Below are positions 1-10,009 of a stretch of 64,000 nucleotides of DNA, in pieces (the first letter of the stretch is position 1; each line of letters starts with the position of its first letter). The stretch is taken from contig JARFIW010001458.1 in the NCBI GenBank assembly GCA_036346225.1, positions 930,001 through 994,000 of the forward strand, read 5' to 3'. The translations under genes and the position numbers were made by a program. The DNA is from Platerodrilus igneus. Lineage: Eukaryota; Arthropoda; Insecta; Coleoptera; Lycidae. Below the pieces are notes generated by a model, which had not been told where the DNA came from, ran no database searches, and was given only the letters and a program-made list of their open reading frames with translations.

Positions 1-741
1 TTCTACCTCTCAAGTTTGCCTCTTATTTTCAACCAATCGCAACCCAGTGACGTTGCTCCACTCACGCCTTTTACTATATGTGTCTCGGTCTTGCGCATAT
101 TATCTGTCTCTATCTACCCTGTTCTTATTGGTGCAAATTGATATTCTTTATTATCGATTATTTCAGTCCATGTGGACTGTGAAATAACCCACCTTTAGCA
201 TTACCCGTAACTATTAAGCTACGGTTTCTCCAGCATTCTCTGTAACCATTTGTTATCTGCCAAATTTACGCAGAATGAGCCTTTTAAAAATACGCAGGTG
301 TTCAAACATAATACTTCTAAATAACACTTCTACGATTTGCATTTTATTGGGTTTTTACAAGTTTTTATAGATATTATATGTTACTAATGGTTCAATTAAC
401 TCCAATTAAAATAATACCCTTTAATTTTTAGTGACTCCTAATCAAATATTAATTATTATCTGTACATTTTGTTTAATACCGGTTACTTAAAATTGAGTTA
501 ATTAATATAAATTTTGCACGTAATTTCCATTTGTTTCTTTACCCGGAATAATTAAATTACATGTAGAGCATTTTAATACTGCTTCCTTTTTTTATAGCAA
601 GCGTCTTGTAAATGATTTAAATCTCTTATTTTTAATGAAACGAATGAATTTTTATTCTCCACGGTTTTTTAATAACGCGTACCTTTTCCCAAAGCTTCTA
701 CACGGTGATTATTTAATTTTCTACCCTGGTCTAAATATGAG

Positions 742-743
<2 letters not shown>
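1..743 (-). mobile_element. LTR fragment D (5' part, minus orientation)
   Basis: Read on the minus strand, this is the first ~740 bases of the LTR family found at 41931, 47270, 54889 and 60212. The terminal block at 721-743 is the reverse complement of the LTR start (TACTCATATTTAGACC). The block at 1-150 matches the promoter-proximal LTR segment also seen at 63840-64000. The rest of the LTR lies left of the window. The copy is clearly diverged from A and B. Its outer edge runs directly into an (AT)n tract. Confidence 0.8.

Positions 744-785
<42 letters not shown>
744..785. repeat. (AT)n microsatellite between two LTR ends
   Basis: A pure TA-dinucleotide run. It separates the 5' end of LTR fragment D from the 3' end of LTR-like block E, so two LTR edges meet in one microsatellite. 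Confidence 0.95.
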
Positions 786-787
<2 letters not shown>

Positions 788-1000
788 CTGTGTTACCGAG
801 TATTAATCTCTAGAACACTCAAACCTTTTCCTAACAACCATTCAAGTCCCACGAATTGGGCGCCATAAGATTGCCGTGTTACCTTAGAAAAATTCTCGAA
901 CGAAGCTGGGACAAAGCTTTAACATCAGTTCTTTACCTAACTGATTCGAGCCTCACGAATTGGGCGTCATAAGATTGCCGTGGTTTCAGGGATTAAGGGT
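786..1000 (-). repeat. Tandemly repeated LTR-end/PBS junction in E
   Basis: Three LTR-end-like motifs (TGCTGTG at 786, TGCCGTG at 872 and 976) are separated by two segments resembling the reverse complement of TTATGNCGCCCAATTCG, followed by a gagcctc-like stretch. The same layout occurs at 62513-62600, 28150-28210, 51190-51280 and, in plus orientation, 44120-44235. Confidence 0.6.
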
Positions 1001-1585
1001 TTTCTGCTTCCACCAGTGTCGATTTCATAATAATCAAAAATGCACAAATTTACAAAAATTTCTTACCCTGTTACTTTCTGCTTCAAAGATCTTCAGCAGC
1101 TACCCTGGCTAGCTCAGCTGTGCCTGTTCTCGGATACCTAAATTTACAACCTTTCTTCCTTCACACTCGCACACCATTCAGTAAAATCACCAAATAATAC
1201 AACAATCATACAATCTTTTATTTACCGCTATTTACAGACAAATTATGTATAAAAACAGTTTGGTACACTAATTACAAACTTAAAATGTAATATGTTTTTA
1301 AAGTCTTTGACTTTCTAATTAGTTGCACACAAATTTAATGAGATATGAGTAGATGGGCCCCACATATTACCCTACATTGACTAAACACTGGAGTATGGTG
1401 AGCTCATAATAACCCAGTTTATTTAGTATCTGCCTTTTACCTTCCTTGCATAGATTAATACAAAATTGATAGACCCGTTTGCCCTTTACAATCTAATTTA
1501 TATTCAGAATAAAATTTAGTAAGTTTTAAATACACTCCTTTTCAATATTTAAACCCCACTAAATTGTCCAGTACATGTATCTTTT

Positions 1586-1596
1586 TCAATAAGTTT
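1586..1596. repeat. Target-site duplication of the RTE insertion (left)
   Basis: The 11-mer TCAATAAGTTT occurs here and again at 5697-5707, exactly flanking the RTE composite. It marks 1597-5696 as one insertion into block E. Confidence 0.8.
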
Positions 1597-1790
1597 CATC
1601 ATCATTTTGTTTTCGACCTTACTTAAGGTCGGTTTGACGCAGCTCTAACTTCTTTTCTAATCTGTGCTAATCTAAAAAAGCTCTACATACCCTTCACAAC
1701 CTAAATTTCTAATAATTTGACTAATATAGTTTGGTCTAGATCTTCCTAAATCCTTCTATCTTTTTCCTACCCAGCTGACTCTACATAAAT
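1597..1790 (-). mobile_element. Second RTE 3' end (downstream tail)
   Basis: About 190 bases aligning with 2475-2665: the C-terminal coding end (FRLAQ-like and RAASNR-like segments in broken frames) and the short 3' UTR. It is diverged from the first copy by scattered substitutions and ends in CATCATCAT next to the TSD. It is the physical 3' end of the inserted unit. Confidence 0.8.
1614..1631 (-). other. RTE 3'-terminal stem-loop
   Basis: The 18-mer CGACCTTACTTAAGGTCG folds as a perfect 8-bp stem around a 2-base loop, just upstream of the ATGATGATG tail on the coding strand. The homologous site at 2485-2502 has two stem mismatches. A 3'-terminal hairpin is a plausible reverse-transcriptase recognition site; that role is inferred. 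Confidence 0.55.
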
Positions 1791-1896
1791 ATTAGCAACC
1801 TGATGGTTGTTAAAGAACTCTAACATGTTTACATGATTACCATTTATAAGGAAATGAAATATAACCTGGTTATCCGCTTCAAAAATGAAAAGTGTT

Positions 1897-2457
1897 AAAT
1901 AATATGTTATGGTAAGACTTAAGCAACGAATCGCTGCCAACATGCCAAACCGCTACCTAATTGTGGGCTATGCCATGGTGACGTTTATTAAATTATATGT
2001 TATGGTAAGGCTTAAGCAACGAAACGCTACCAACATGCCAGACCGCTACCTAATTGTGAGTTGTGTCCTGGTGACGTTTATTAAATTATATGTTATGGTA
2101 AGGCTTAAGCAACGAAACGCTACCCACATGCCAGACCGCTACCTAATTGTGAGTTATGTCATGGTGACGTTTATTAAATTATATGTTATGGTAAGGCTTA
2201 AGCAACGAAACGCTACCAACATGCCAGACCGCTACCTAATTGTGAGTTGTGTCCTGGTGACGTTTATTAAATTATATGTTATGGTAAGGCTTAAGCAACG
2301 AATCGCTACCAACATGCCAGACCGCTACCTAATTGTGAGTTATGTCATGGTGACGTTTATTAAATTATGTTATGGTAAGGCTTAAGCAACGAAACGCTAC
2401 CAACATGCCAGACCGCTACCTAATTGTGAGTTATGTCATGGTGACATTTAGTTAACT
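1897..2457. repeat. 93-bp minisatellite, six copies
   Basis: Six head-to-tail copies with equivalent positions at 1909, 2002, 2095, 2188, 2281 and 2372. Copies two to five are nearly identical. The first is more diverged, and the sixth follows a 2-base loss that breaks the period. Because 93 is a multiple of three, one frame stays open across the first five copies; I read that as a by-product of the period, not a gene. Alternate copies share variants (gtgtcctgg versus tatgtcatgg), which suggests growth by a two-unit step. Confidence 0.95.
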
Positions 2458-2493
2458 GATTTTTATTTTTTTTTGTTTTGTTTTCGAACTTAC

Positions 2494-3141
2494 TTAAAGT
2501 CGGTTTGACGCAGCTCTAAATTCTTTTCTATTCTGAGCTAGTCTAAAAAGGTCTACATACCCTTCACAACCTAAATCTCTAATAATTTGGCTAATATAGC
2601 TTTGTCTAGGCCTTCCTACTCTATTTTTATTTGGTAGTCTATAATCTAAGACTTTACTAAATAGTCCCTCATGTCTTAACTGGTGCCCTATCATTCTATC
2701 TCTCCTGACCTTCAATTGTTTCCACATACAGGGATCCTCACCTATCCTTCTATAAACTTCCTCGTTTGTTACTCTATCTGTCCAACTAATCTTTAACATT
2801 CTCCTATAACACCAAGTTTCTTATCTACTTCTTTAATTGTCCAAGTCTCACTACCGTATAGTGGAACGCTCCATACGCACGACTTTAAGAAACTTTTTCT
2901 ATTATCTAAACTAATACTATTAGCTATTAGTAAGTTTTTCTTTTTTAAAAACATTTTTTCTAGCTTGAGCTATTCTAGCTACTATATCCCTTCTGCTACG
3001 TCCATCCTTTGTAATTATACTACCTAAATAGCAAAATTCATCTACCTCCTCTAACTCGGTATTACCTATTTTTAATTTTGGTTTAGAACTAGGCTGTAAC
3101 TCACTTGTCATTATCTTTGTCTTTACCGAGTTAATTCTCAT
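2494..3141 (-). pseudogene. RTE polyprotein C-terminal region
   Basis: Two open segments in different frames (2920-3141 and 2494-2799) continue the RT-domain polyprotein. The first carries the RTE-typical block around FCYLGSIITKDGRS, with INSVKTKIM just before it. The second carries a GRPRQSYISQIIRDLG-like block and ends FRLAQNRKEFRAASNRL. This region follows the RT palm and is common to RTE-type ORF2 proteins. The frame break near 2850-2920 and the one joining it to RT near 3160 make this copy non-functional unless they are sequence errors. Confidence 0.75.
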
Positions 3142-3167
3142 ACTATAGTTACTCCGTAGTATCTCAT

Positions 3168-4184
3168 CTAAAATATTAGAAACTCTCCTAACTCTTTTCT
3201 AGACTCTGCTATAATGGCTATATCATCTGCAAAACGTAACATGTCTATTTTCTGTCCCTGTACACTAATACCTATCTCTTTTCTCTCTCTGGCTAAGTTT
3301 AAAGCTTCCTCAATATAAACATTAAAAATCAAGGGAGACAGTATACAACCCTGTCTAACACCATTTCTAATCTTAGCTTCCTTTTCTATTTCATCAAATC
3401 TAATTACTACGCTTTGGTTTTTATATAGACTGTAAATAATTTTTCTATCTTTATAAGAGATTCCTATTTTTTGCAAAACCCTGAACATAACAATCCAATT
3501 AACCCTATCAAATGCTTTTTCTAAATCTACAAACGCGAAATGAGTCTTTTTATTTTTTTGTAACCTTTTTTCGATAATTACCCTAATCATTAGTATCGGT
3601 TCTCTAATTCCTCTGTCTTTACGAAAACCATATTGGTCTTCGCCTAAATAATTCTCAGTCAAAGCTTCTACTCTATTTTTAATTGTTATTGTTAGTATTT
3701 TGGAAGCATGAGAAGTTAAACTAACCGTTCTAAAATTCTCACACCTATCAGCTCCTGACTTTTTTGGGATTGGGATAATAATATTTTTTTCGCAATCTAT
3801 TGGAACCTCACCTGTGTCATATATTACATTTATTAGTTCATATAATCTGTCCAAAGTTTTCTGACTTGCATATTTTATTAATTCTGCGAGAATATCGTCT
3901 ATCCCTGGCGCTTTATTTAATTTAAGATTCCGAATAGCTCTATCAAATTCCTCTCTTAATATTGAGAACCCTATTTCTACATCCTCTTCTTGGTCGTTCT
4001 CTAACTCATCCATATCGTCTCCCTTATATAAATCTTCTAAATATCTTTTCCATCTATCAGCTACCTCAACTTTATTTATTAGAAGCTCATTATTCTCGTC
4101 TCTAATACCATTATATTTTTTCCTATCTTCCCCAAAAAACTTTTTAACTGCCCTGTAAGCCCTGTCTGTCTTACCTACTCTCAA
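3168..4184 (-). CDS. RTE reverse transcriptase domain
   Basis: A 338-residue open frame with an almost complete LINE reverse transcriptase. Visible motifs are KAPGIDDI (residues 91-98), IPIPKKSGADRCENFRTVSL (about 137-156), QYGFRKDRG (184-192), FVDLEKAFD with the first catalytic Asp at 220, RQGCILSP (278-285) and the catalytic FADD (318-321). In an intact element RT copies the element RNA at the endonuclease nick. The frame is interrupted upstream (4185-4612, a broken linker whose pieces match the usual EN-RT connector) and downstream near 3160. The active-site residues are intact, so this copy is young or lightly damaged. Confidence 0.9.
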   Translation of the reverse strand: MRVGKTDRAYRAVKKFFGEDRKKYNGIRDENNELLINKVEVADRWKRYLEDLYKGDDMDELENDQEEDVEIGFSILREEFDRAIRNLKLNKAPGIDDILAELIKYASQKTLDRLYELINVIYDTGEVPIDCEKNIIIPIPKKSGADRCENFRTVSLTSHASKILTITIKNRVEALTENYLGEDQYGFRKDRGIREPILMIRVIIEKRLQKNKKTHFAFVDLEKAFDRVNWIVMFRVLQKIGISYKDRKIIYSLYKNQSVVIRFDEIEKEAKIRNGVRQGCILSPLIFNVYIEEALNLARERKEIGISVQGQKIDMLRFADDIAIIAESRKELGEFLIF

Positions 4185-4612
4185 ATAATCTTGTATTCCT
4201 TACAATTCTCCTCCATCCATTTATTTCTAGCTTTTTACACTCATGTACTATCTTATTTCTAACTGTATTATATTTTTGCTTCCTTTCACTATCCACTTCT
4301 CTGAAAGGTTTAAGCTTTCTTCTATTCTCTACTAAATCTAATATCTCCTTTGTTACCCACGGTTTTCTAGCTTCTATTTTTTCTTACCTATAGTCTGTGT
4401 TGCTGTATCATGTACCGTCAGTTTTATTTCTTTCCATCTATTTTCTACGTTCCTCCTACAGCTATCTCTTTGCTCTTATTATCTAATACTTGTTTATATT
4501 CCTCTTTACCCTACTATCATTAAGCTTACCTAGATCCCATCCCTCTCTTTTCACCTTTCTCAATTTTTGAATTATAGTTTACACTTCATTTTAACTAAGT
4601 TATGATCGCTAT

Positions 4613-5485
4613 CTATGTCAGCCCCTGGATAACTACGACAGTTTTAACTTGGTTTCTAAATCTTTGTTTAACTAAAATATAATCTATTTGGTATCTAGCT
4701 CTATCACCTGGGGCTTTCCAGGTATATCTTCTCCTAACATGTTGTTCGAATAGGGTGTTAACAGTTACTAATCTATGTTCCTGGCAAAATTCAACTAATC
4801 TTTCTCCTCTATCATTTCGTCTGCCATATCCAAATTTTCCTACCATTTTTCCCTCACTACCTTCTCCCACTGATGCATTAAAATCGCCCATAACTATTAA
4901 ATTCTCATCTCCTTTTACTTTTCTCACTATACTATTTATATCCTCGTATACCTTTTCTACTTCCTCATCCTCGTACTGAGTTGTTGGCATGTAAACCTGT
5001 ACTAAAGCAGTGTCTGTGGGTTTTGTACTCAATCTGACCATAATTATTCTATCACTAAATTGTAAGTACTCTTTAGCTTTATGCCCTAATCTTTTATCTA
5101 ACACTATTCCTACGCCTGCCTGTGCATTAGTTGAAGAAGTTGTAATTATTCTATAATTATCCTTCCAAAAGTCATTACTATCTGGCCATCTCACCTCACT
5201 AATACCTAAAATGTCCAGCTTTTGCTTTCTCATTTCGACTAATAAATTCGTTAACTTATCTACTCTGAGTAATGACCTTACATTCCAAGTCCCTATCACT
5301 AAATCAAACTGTTGTTTTATATTCTTACGATGACGAGCCCCAAGTACCCCCTCCCGGAGATCCGAATGAGGGAGTATTTTACCTCCGGACAAGAATTTTA
5401 CTTGTGAGCTCTCCATCATATCTATTTCGTGTTTTAGGCCACGCACACCTGGGAAATATTGTGGTAGGCTCCCATATCTTTCCAC
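4613..5485 (-). CDS. RTE apurinic-like endonuclease domain
   Basis: 290 residues opening with an ATG at 5485. Residues 1-60 form an N-terminal leader that includes HSDLREG, also present in the second RTE at 12506. The endonuclease follows: GTWNVRSL (65-72), GISEVRW with catalytic Glu (94-100), VQVYMPTT (162-169), GDFNAS (200-205) and IDYILVKQRF (267-276). The final SDH catalytic block lies just past the frame end near 4600-4640 in a shifted frame, so the domain is complete apart from one frameshift. It would nick target DNA to prime reverse transcription. Databases often label insect copies craniofacial development protein 2-like; that is a transposon name artefact. Confidence 0.9.
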   Translation of the reverse strand: MERYGSLPQYFPGVRGLKHEIDMMESSQVKFLSGGKILPHSDLREGVLGARHRKNIKQQFDLVIGTWNVRSLLRVDKLTNLLVEMRKQKLDILGISEVRWPDSNDFWKDNYRIITTSSTNAQAGVGIVLDKRLGHKAKEYLQFSDRIIMVRLSTKPTDTALVQVYMPTTQYEDEEVEKVYEDINSIVRKVKGDENLIVMGDFNASVGEGSEGKMVGKFGYGRRNDRGERLVEFCQEHRLVTVNTLFEQHVRRRYTWKAPGDRARYQIDYILVKQRFRNQVKTVVVIQGLT

Positions 5486-5696
5486 AACGCAGTTTTTGAA
5501 AATTTTAGCAAAAAGCCGTATCCGTCACGGCCAACCCCCAACAAGCTTGTAAATTATTGAGGATCGCCCGAGACCAACCGACCCTCCTCCAATATCTTTT
5601 AGCCAGCAAGGCTGCTGCCCCTTGCTGCGCCTTTTAATCGCCTTTTACAATAAGCAGGCTTACTATAGTAGTATTCTTTATCCCCTACTATAGGGA
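5486..5696 (-). other. RTE 5' leader
   Basis: About 210 bases between the TSD and the endonuclease ATG. It is more GC-rich than its surroundings and has no long open frame. Sequence around the ATG (tggaaag...cctaccacaat) resembles the 5' region of the second RTE at 12500-12560, which supports this start. Confidence 0.55.
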
Positions 5697-6195
5697 TCAA
5701 TAAGTTTATATAACCATAAATAAACCCCAAAATTCACTCACACAGAACCAAAATTTCACAAAAGTTTATCAGACAACAGAAATTTGAAATAAATTACCTG
5801 GAGAATGCCTCAGGCTTTCATTTCTTCGACGACGATCACCAGAACCCCTTGGCTTCGTGACCATGCGCTGTGATACTCAGCTATTCACAGACAATAACCC
5901 CAATTGCGAGCGAAGCGCCTCGTTTCAAAGTACCATTCCATAACAGCATACAATTGTGGTTGTTTGTGGTGCTTACCCCACATATATTATACTCCCATTT
6001 ATTGATTTTGTAGCTTGTATAGTAGTAGCCAGACCTTTATTAATTTAATAAACACTACTCGTATTTCGCGTTAATAAATAGAAGGCCACTACTAATAATT
6101 TACACGTGCTAGCACTATATTTACTGTAGTATTAACGTATCTAATACTCACATAACAAAAACTCTACTATAATGTTGGTCTATCGTAGTAAAGTA

Positions 6196-6240
6196 GTATA
6201 AAAGCGACGAGAAGACAAAGAGACCCTTAATAATTTCTGT
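6196..6240 (+). promoter_or_regulatory. Candidate core promoter (TATA box plus initiator)
   Basis: TATAAAAG at about 6197 is followed roughly 40 bases downstream by TTCAGTATT, which fits the arthropod TCAGT initiator, and then by an ATG at 6263. Many short actact/agtagt inverted motifs precede it. It is opposite in strand to the LTR-like block it lies in. Confidence 0.3.
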
Positions 6241-6262
6241 TCAGTATTTATATTAGTTCAAA

Positions 6263-6640
6263 ATGTTACCCCCGGACACACTTCCCGTAAAAAGCTTATT
6301 TTCAAATTTAGATTCTACAAATTTTGATACAACCGTGTTGAAAATTCCTGAAATTTACTCCGTCTACGTACCGTACGTATCCGAAATCGCTTCCACCTGT
6401 CGCGTTTGTCTACGTTTGGAAAACTGTCGGTTCTTAACCAATGATAATATTCTCTGTCGTCATAAAACTCCGCCTGTACAATCTTTATCTCTGTCTGATG
6501 CATGTCTGCTGTCGCGTTCAAAACCCCACTTGCGTTATAGAAAATCGATATTGCTGACAGCTCATCTCTACTCCACGTGTATTAGTACGTGCGTTTTCAA
6601 TATCAACGCTTTTATTTCTGTCTCTATCTGTAGTATATAA
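6263..6640 (+). CDS. Hypothetical 125-residue protein
   Basis: An ATG-initiated frame directly downstream of a good TATA/initiator pair. The product is unrecognised. It has a Cys-rich middle (TCRVCLRLENCR, then C, H, C spaced irregularly) and a hydrophobic, Ser/Thr-rich C-terminus without a clear membrane helix. CRVCL recalls the start of a ZAD-type zinc-binding domain, but the remaining ligands do not fit well. It lies inside solo-LTR-like block E, antisense to it, so it may be an LTR antisense frame or chance. Low confidence that it is translated. Confidence 0.2.
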   Translation: MLPPDTLPVKSLFSNLDSTNFDTTVLKIPEIYSVYVPYVSEIASTCRVCLRLENCRFLTNDNILCRHKTPPVQSLSLSDACLLSRSKPHLRYRKSILLTAHLYSTCISTCVFNINAFISVSICSI

Positions 6641-7150
6641 CCGATCATGCATCTCCCTTGCTTTCTAAGAACTTAGCTAGCTTGTTATTCAAACCAAATT
6701 GATGGTTGAAAATATTTTCTAAAAGTCCTGTCGTAATATGCTCATAATTTCGACGAATGTAACCTTTTTTTAGAAACGCAGGTGTTTGTTAATTATCGAC
6801 CGTTTACCACAACAATTCTTAGATTTTATATTTCGTCGTATCCTATACAACCGACGTTTGTTTGTTACAACAAACTTTTGCCTTGAAATTATTGATTTTC
6901 TTCCCTAGTGGGTTTTCTTATGCTTTTACATGTTGAATTAAAATAAATTAAAATTAATTATGCGTATTCTATTTGTCTTAAAACTGTTTTTTTTATATTC
7001 TTTTAACCTTTCTATTATTACTTATAAAAATACGTCAATACTTGTCCGTTCTCCCTAAATGAATTAAATAAATTTTGCGCGTTAATAATTAGTTTTTTGT
7101 TTGTACAGGGTGGTTAAAATTTTATCGTTTACCCCAAATTTAAGCCTTTG

Positions 7151-7152
<2 letters not shown>

Positions 7153-7199
<47 letters not shown>
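7153..7199. repeat. (AT)n microsatellite
   Basis: A TA run bordering the right edge of LTR-like block E. Confidence 0.95.
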
Positions 7200-7201
<2 letters not shown>

Positions 7202-7257
7202 TAAATATATGCACATATTGGATAATTACACAGGGAAGTTGATTACTACTAAAGTAT

Positions 7258-7432
7258 TAGTGAATAAGATGAAATAATTACTTAGACTTTTAAGCAAAGC
7301 CCAAATGATCATTTCAAATCGAGTTAGTAAGTGAAAGATAAAAAATATGAGGTATCAAACTGCATTTGAACTTGTATCTTAAGCTTTCGCGCTCCATGCG
7401 TTTTTCAATTACGTGACGACAATTGAAAAATT
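7258..7432 (-). mobile_element. tRNA-derived SINE, diverged copy
   Basis: Matches both arms of the SINE palindrome at 41557-41873. On the minus strand it has an A-box-like gtaattgaaaaacgcatgg, a degraded B box (AGTTCAAATGC) and the shared tail containing tttgggctttgcttaaaagtc and ending at cttattcac. The single orientation and extra substitutions suggest an older, independent insertion. No clear TSD is visible. Confidence 0.7.
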
Positions 7433-9012
7433 GACAAATTTAAATCATGTACACAGCCATATATCAACCTAACTTTTAATTACGTTTGGCATTCTTGTCA
7501 ATCATATCTGACAGTATTAAACTTTTACTTTTCTTATACTGATAATCAGAGTCAGTGTACTCTCACCTCAAATTATTTCTTTAAAAATTTACATGTGAAC
7601 TAAAAGTTCGTCTAAATTACTCTTCGCTATAAATTATTTTGCTAAATAAATATTTGAATTAAATAAATCTTACTACTGTAAAATTTCACCCTAAAATTTG
7701 TTATGGTAATTCGTGCAGACAAGAAAGAACGTAGTAAAGTAAGCAACGAAAACAACCCGTATCAAGTACCGCAACAAAAAAAGATAGTCGATAGGAGTAA
7801 TGCCATACTAGCTGAAGCGTCGTAGAGTGGGGTGGGTCAAACAGAAAGAAAAAGAAAATCTGAAACAAGAAAATTTATTTACAAACTCTTAAGAAAGCAA
7901 CATGTTATAAACGGTAAACCAACTCGCATAGAAAACAACATTTATCCAAAATATTCCAAAGGATTTACATGGTACAAAAATGTTCGCAAAATATAATTAC
8001 TTTCTTAAATTCTCCGATAATTAATTTACCTGGTATGCTCTCACATCCATATTAAACAAAAAAGTTGTAAACAAAACCCTTCAGTCCTGCTGTATTTACA
8101 ATTATTAAATCTTTGACGTCAAAATAGTTTAACTGTTAGAGTTGAGCTTGTGAAACAGTTTAAAAAATGTAATTATGTTACTCGGAAGAAAATTGGCAAT
8201 CGTGTACAAACGCCGCCTATACAAAAAATGCGAAATACACCTGTCTGCAAGTACAAAATAAAATTTCATTTATATTTTACAAAATTATTCAGGAAGAAAT
8301 AAGTTTGGAAATAATACTTAATGGCTATTTTTTCTTAATGTGCGGCAAAACAAAAGAAATTTGCAAGAGTCGGTTATGTTCCCGTATTACCTGAACAAAA
8401 CTGTTTACGAACGCTTTATTGGATTCAGAGTCGTAAAATAACTGGTCTTTATTATTACTTATAAAGAAACTTTTAACCCAGTGTGATGCAGGCATTAATA
8501 AATACATTGCACAAACTTATGTTACTGCAAGTGTGATGAACGGTATACAAAAACTATTTCGAAATGAAGTTCCGCAAAACAATTTATGTGCGTCGCTACA
8601 ATCATTGATTGAATTTGGTTGTAGTAGATATGTTCAAAACTCTAGGACAATGAAAACTGTTTTTTAACTTTTAGAGGCTTTGTACGTTATTTCTAGCTCC
8701 TTCATGTATGCAAAATTTATAAGCATTTTTAGAAACAACTCAACCACCCCATTGCTAGAATTGAACATGGACAGTTCAAGCCTATGCATGTATTGCAGGT
8801 TAAAATTTTGTATTTTAAGATAAACTATTAAATATAAAAAATATCTTTTTCCCGGAAGTTCTAAGTATACTACATCAAATAAATTTTACCTTTACTTTAC
8901 ATTTGTGCGGACACACTGGAATATTAATTATATTTATATGTGTTTGTGACTTTCTACAAAAAATAACTTTCAATATACCATACGCCAGCATGTTAATTCG
9001 TTCAACTATTGG
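7433..9012. other. No feature recognised
   Basis: AT-rich sequence with only short open frames that lack motifs or a coding-like composition. A 60-residue minus-strand frame at 8325-8507 has no recognisable domain. Confidence 0.5.
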
Positions 9013-9240
9013 TTGTTTCAAACGGTTAGAGACAATAAAAAATTTTCTGTCATTCACAATGAAGCAACTATCATGTGTAAAGAAAATAGTGTTTCAGCTC
9101 CGACGAAAGGTGATTTGCCATCCCAATCAAAACAAAAACGAGATAAGAAAATTCCTAGAAGGTCGTCAAACTACTATCTTATTGAAAAACTCAGTTTGGA
9201 AGATTCTGGACTAACACAAAAAGATAAGTTTAAAGCTTAA
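9013..9240 (+). CDS. Possible exon or remnant, hydrophilic, unknown
   Basis: An open frame of about 75 residues, rich in Lys, Ser and Asn, ending in a stop at 9238-9240. The beginning is not an ATG, so if real it would be an internal or terminal exon or a truncated remnant. I recognise no domain. It may equally be chance. Confidence 0.15.
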   Translation: MFQTVRDNKKFSVIHNEATIMCKENSVSAPTKGDLPSQSKQKRDKKIPRRSSNYYLIEKLSLEDSGLTQKDKFKA

Positions 9241-9989
9241 CATATATTTCCAACAATTAATCTAATACTGCGCGAATTAAACGATCATTATTAAATTTTA
9301 ATGTAACAATACCATAAGCAAAATGTAATAATAGTGATCTTAAAATACTTCATTTTAAAATTAAAATTTTACCGAAAACAATAAAAGAATATGAGTTAGA
9401 ACACAAAATTGTAATTAATAACGAAATGCAGTTTACTAATCTGTTAAATATTATTAAGTACATTTTCCTACTTTAAAATATTTCAGTTTCTTCTTCAAAT
9501 AATTAAATATCACGTTCCCCCTATTTTCGATTATTCTAAACCTATAGTATGTTTAAGTTAGACAACACACTTTACATAGCTTCCATGGATGATACTATAT
9601 ATTCTGGTTTCACGTATCTAACAATTTGTTTTATAATCTAGTTGAAAAGGTGGTTATCGAAATAAATGATATGTTGTTCTTTGGATTGTAGTATTTTTGC
9701 TTTGTCCTCGCAAACAATGTTTCTGCAATAGGTTGAATAATTAAAGCGAACAGTTACACAAATATTCCTTTTTAATACAGCCGCCGTCTCTGTATTTGGT
9801 AGGTATCCTTTAAGCGATGGTTTACTAATCTTTTATTAGTTTTAGCTCGTTTTAGGATATGTTTTAAGTTCTTACGTACGGTTTTTTGTAGATTATACAT
9901 AATAACTTGGATTTCTGATAGATGATGACCGCCACCAACGCCTCTTGTTCATTGTGAATTAGGAAAATAAAGATAAGTCTTTAAAAATC
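9241..9989. other. No feature recognised
   Basis: AT-rich sequence with no long frame, repeat match or RNA gene visible. Confidence 0.5.
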
Positions 9990-10009
9990 TTACCTAATAA
10001 TAACACACA

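Larger units (their letters stand above)
786..1596 (-). mobile_element. Solo-LTR-like block E, first part
   Basis: Starts TGCTGTG immediately after an (AT)n tract, as LTRs C and G do. Positions 786-1000 hold two copies of a primer-binding-site-like motif (reverse complement of GAATTGGGCGYCATAAGA at about 854 and 957), each followed by an LTR-end-like TGCCGTG (872 and 976). Together with 5697-7152 the block would be about 2.25 kb, close to the 2.2-2.3 kb LTRs of A and B. It is strongly diverged, so it is called a solo LTR from its ends, length and AT flanks rather than from a full alignment. Confidence 0.5.
1597..5696 (-). mobile_element. RTE-type LINE, full insertion with extra 3' sequence
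   Basis: A non-LTR retrotransposon read on the minus strand: 5' leader (5486-5696), apurinic-like endonuclease (4613-5485), reverse transcriptase (3168-4184), C-terminal region (2494-3141), a first 3' end (about 2460-2500), a 93-bp minisatellite (1897-2457), then a second RTE 3' end (1597-1790) with a CATCATCAT tail (ATGATGATG on the coding strand). The 11-bp TSD brackets the whole 4.1 kb. The ORF is broken by several frameshifts but key motifs survive. The RTE assignment rests on the GTWNVRSL endonuclease start, the FCYLGSII block and the short repeat tail, all typical of the RTE clade. Confidence 0.85.
5697..7152 (-). mobile_element. Solo-LTR-like block E, second part
   Basis: Begins with the right copy of the RTE TSD (5697-5707) and ends at an (AT)n tract. 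The last 45 bases (acagggtggttaaaa, then accccaaatttaagcc) align loosely with the LTR D/A start on the minus strand (acacggtgatt, then ctaccctggtctaaata). That is the main evidence that this edge is an LTR 5' end. The interior is too diverged for me to align by eye. Confidence 0.45.

Noticed and set aside
635..868. 77-residue plus-strand frame with a YIYIYI run
   Set aside because: It is the translation of the (AT)n tract and LTR ends D/E.
1909..2385. 158-residue protein made of a repeated 31-residue unit
   Set aside because: The 93-bp minisatellite period is a multiple of three, so an open frame is expected; copies differ without codon bias and the sixth unit is out of frame.
1897..2457. 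CRISPR array
   Set aside because: Units are uniform 93-bp tandem repeats with no spacers, in an arthropod-like genome.
4755..5499. Plus-strand frames opposite the RTE endonuclease
   Set aside because: Shadows of the minus-strand coding region.
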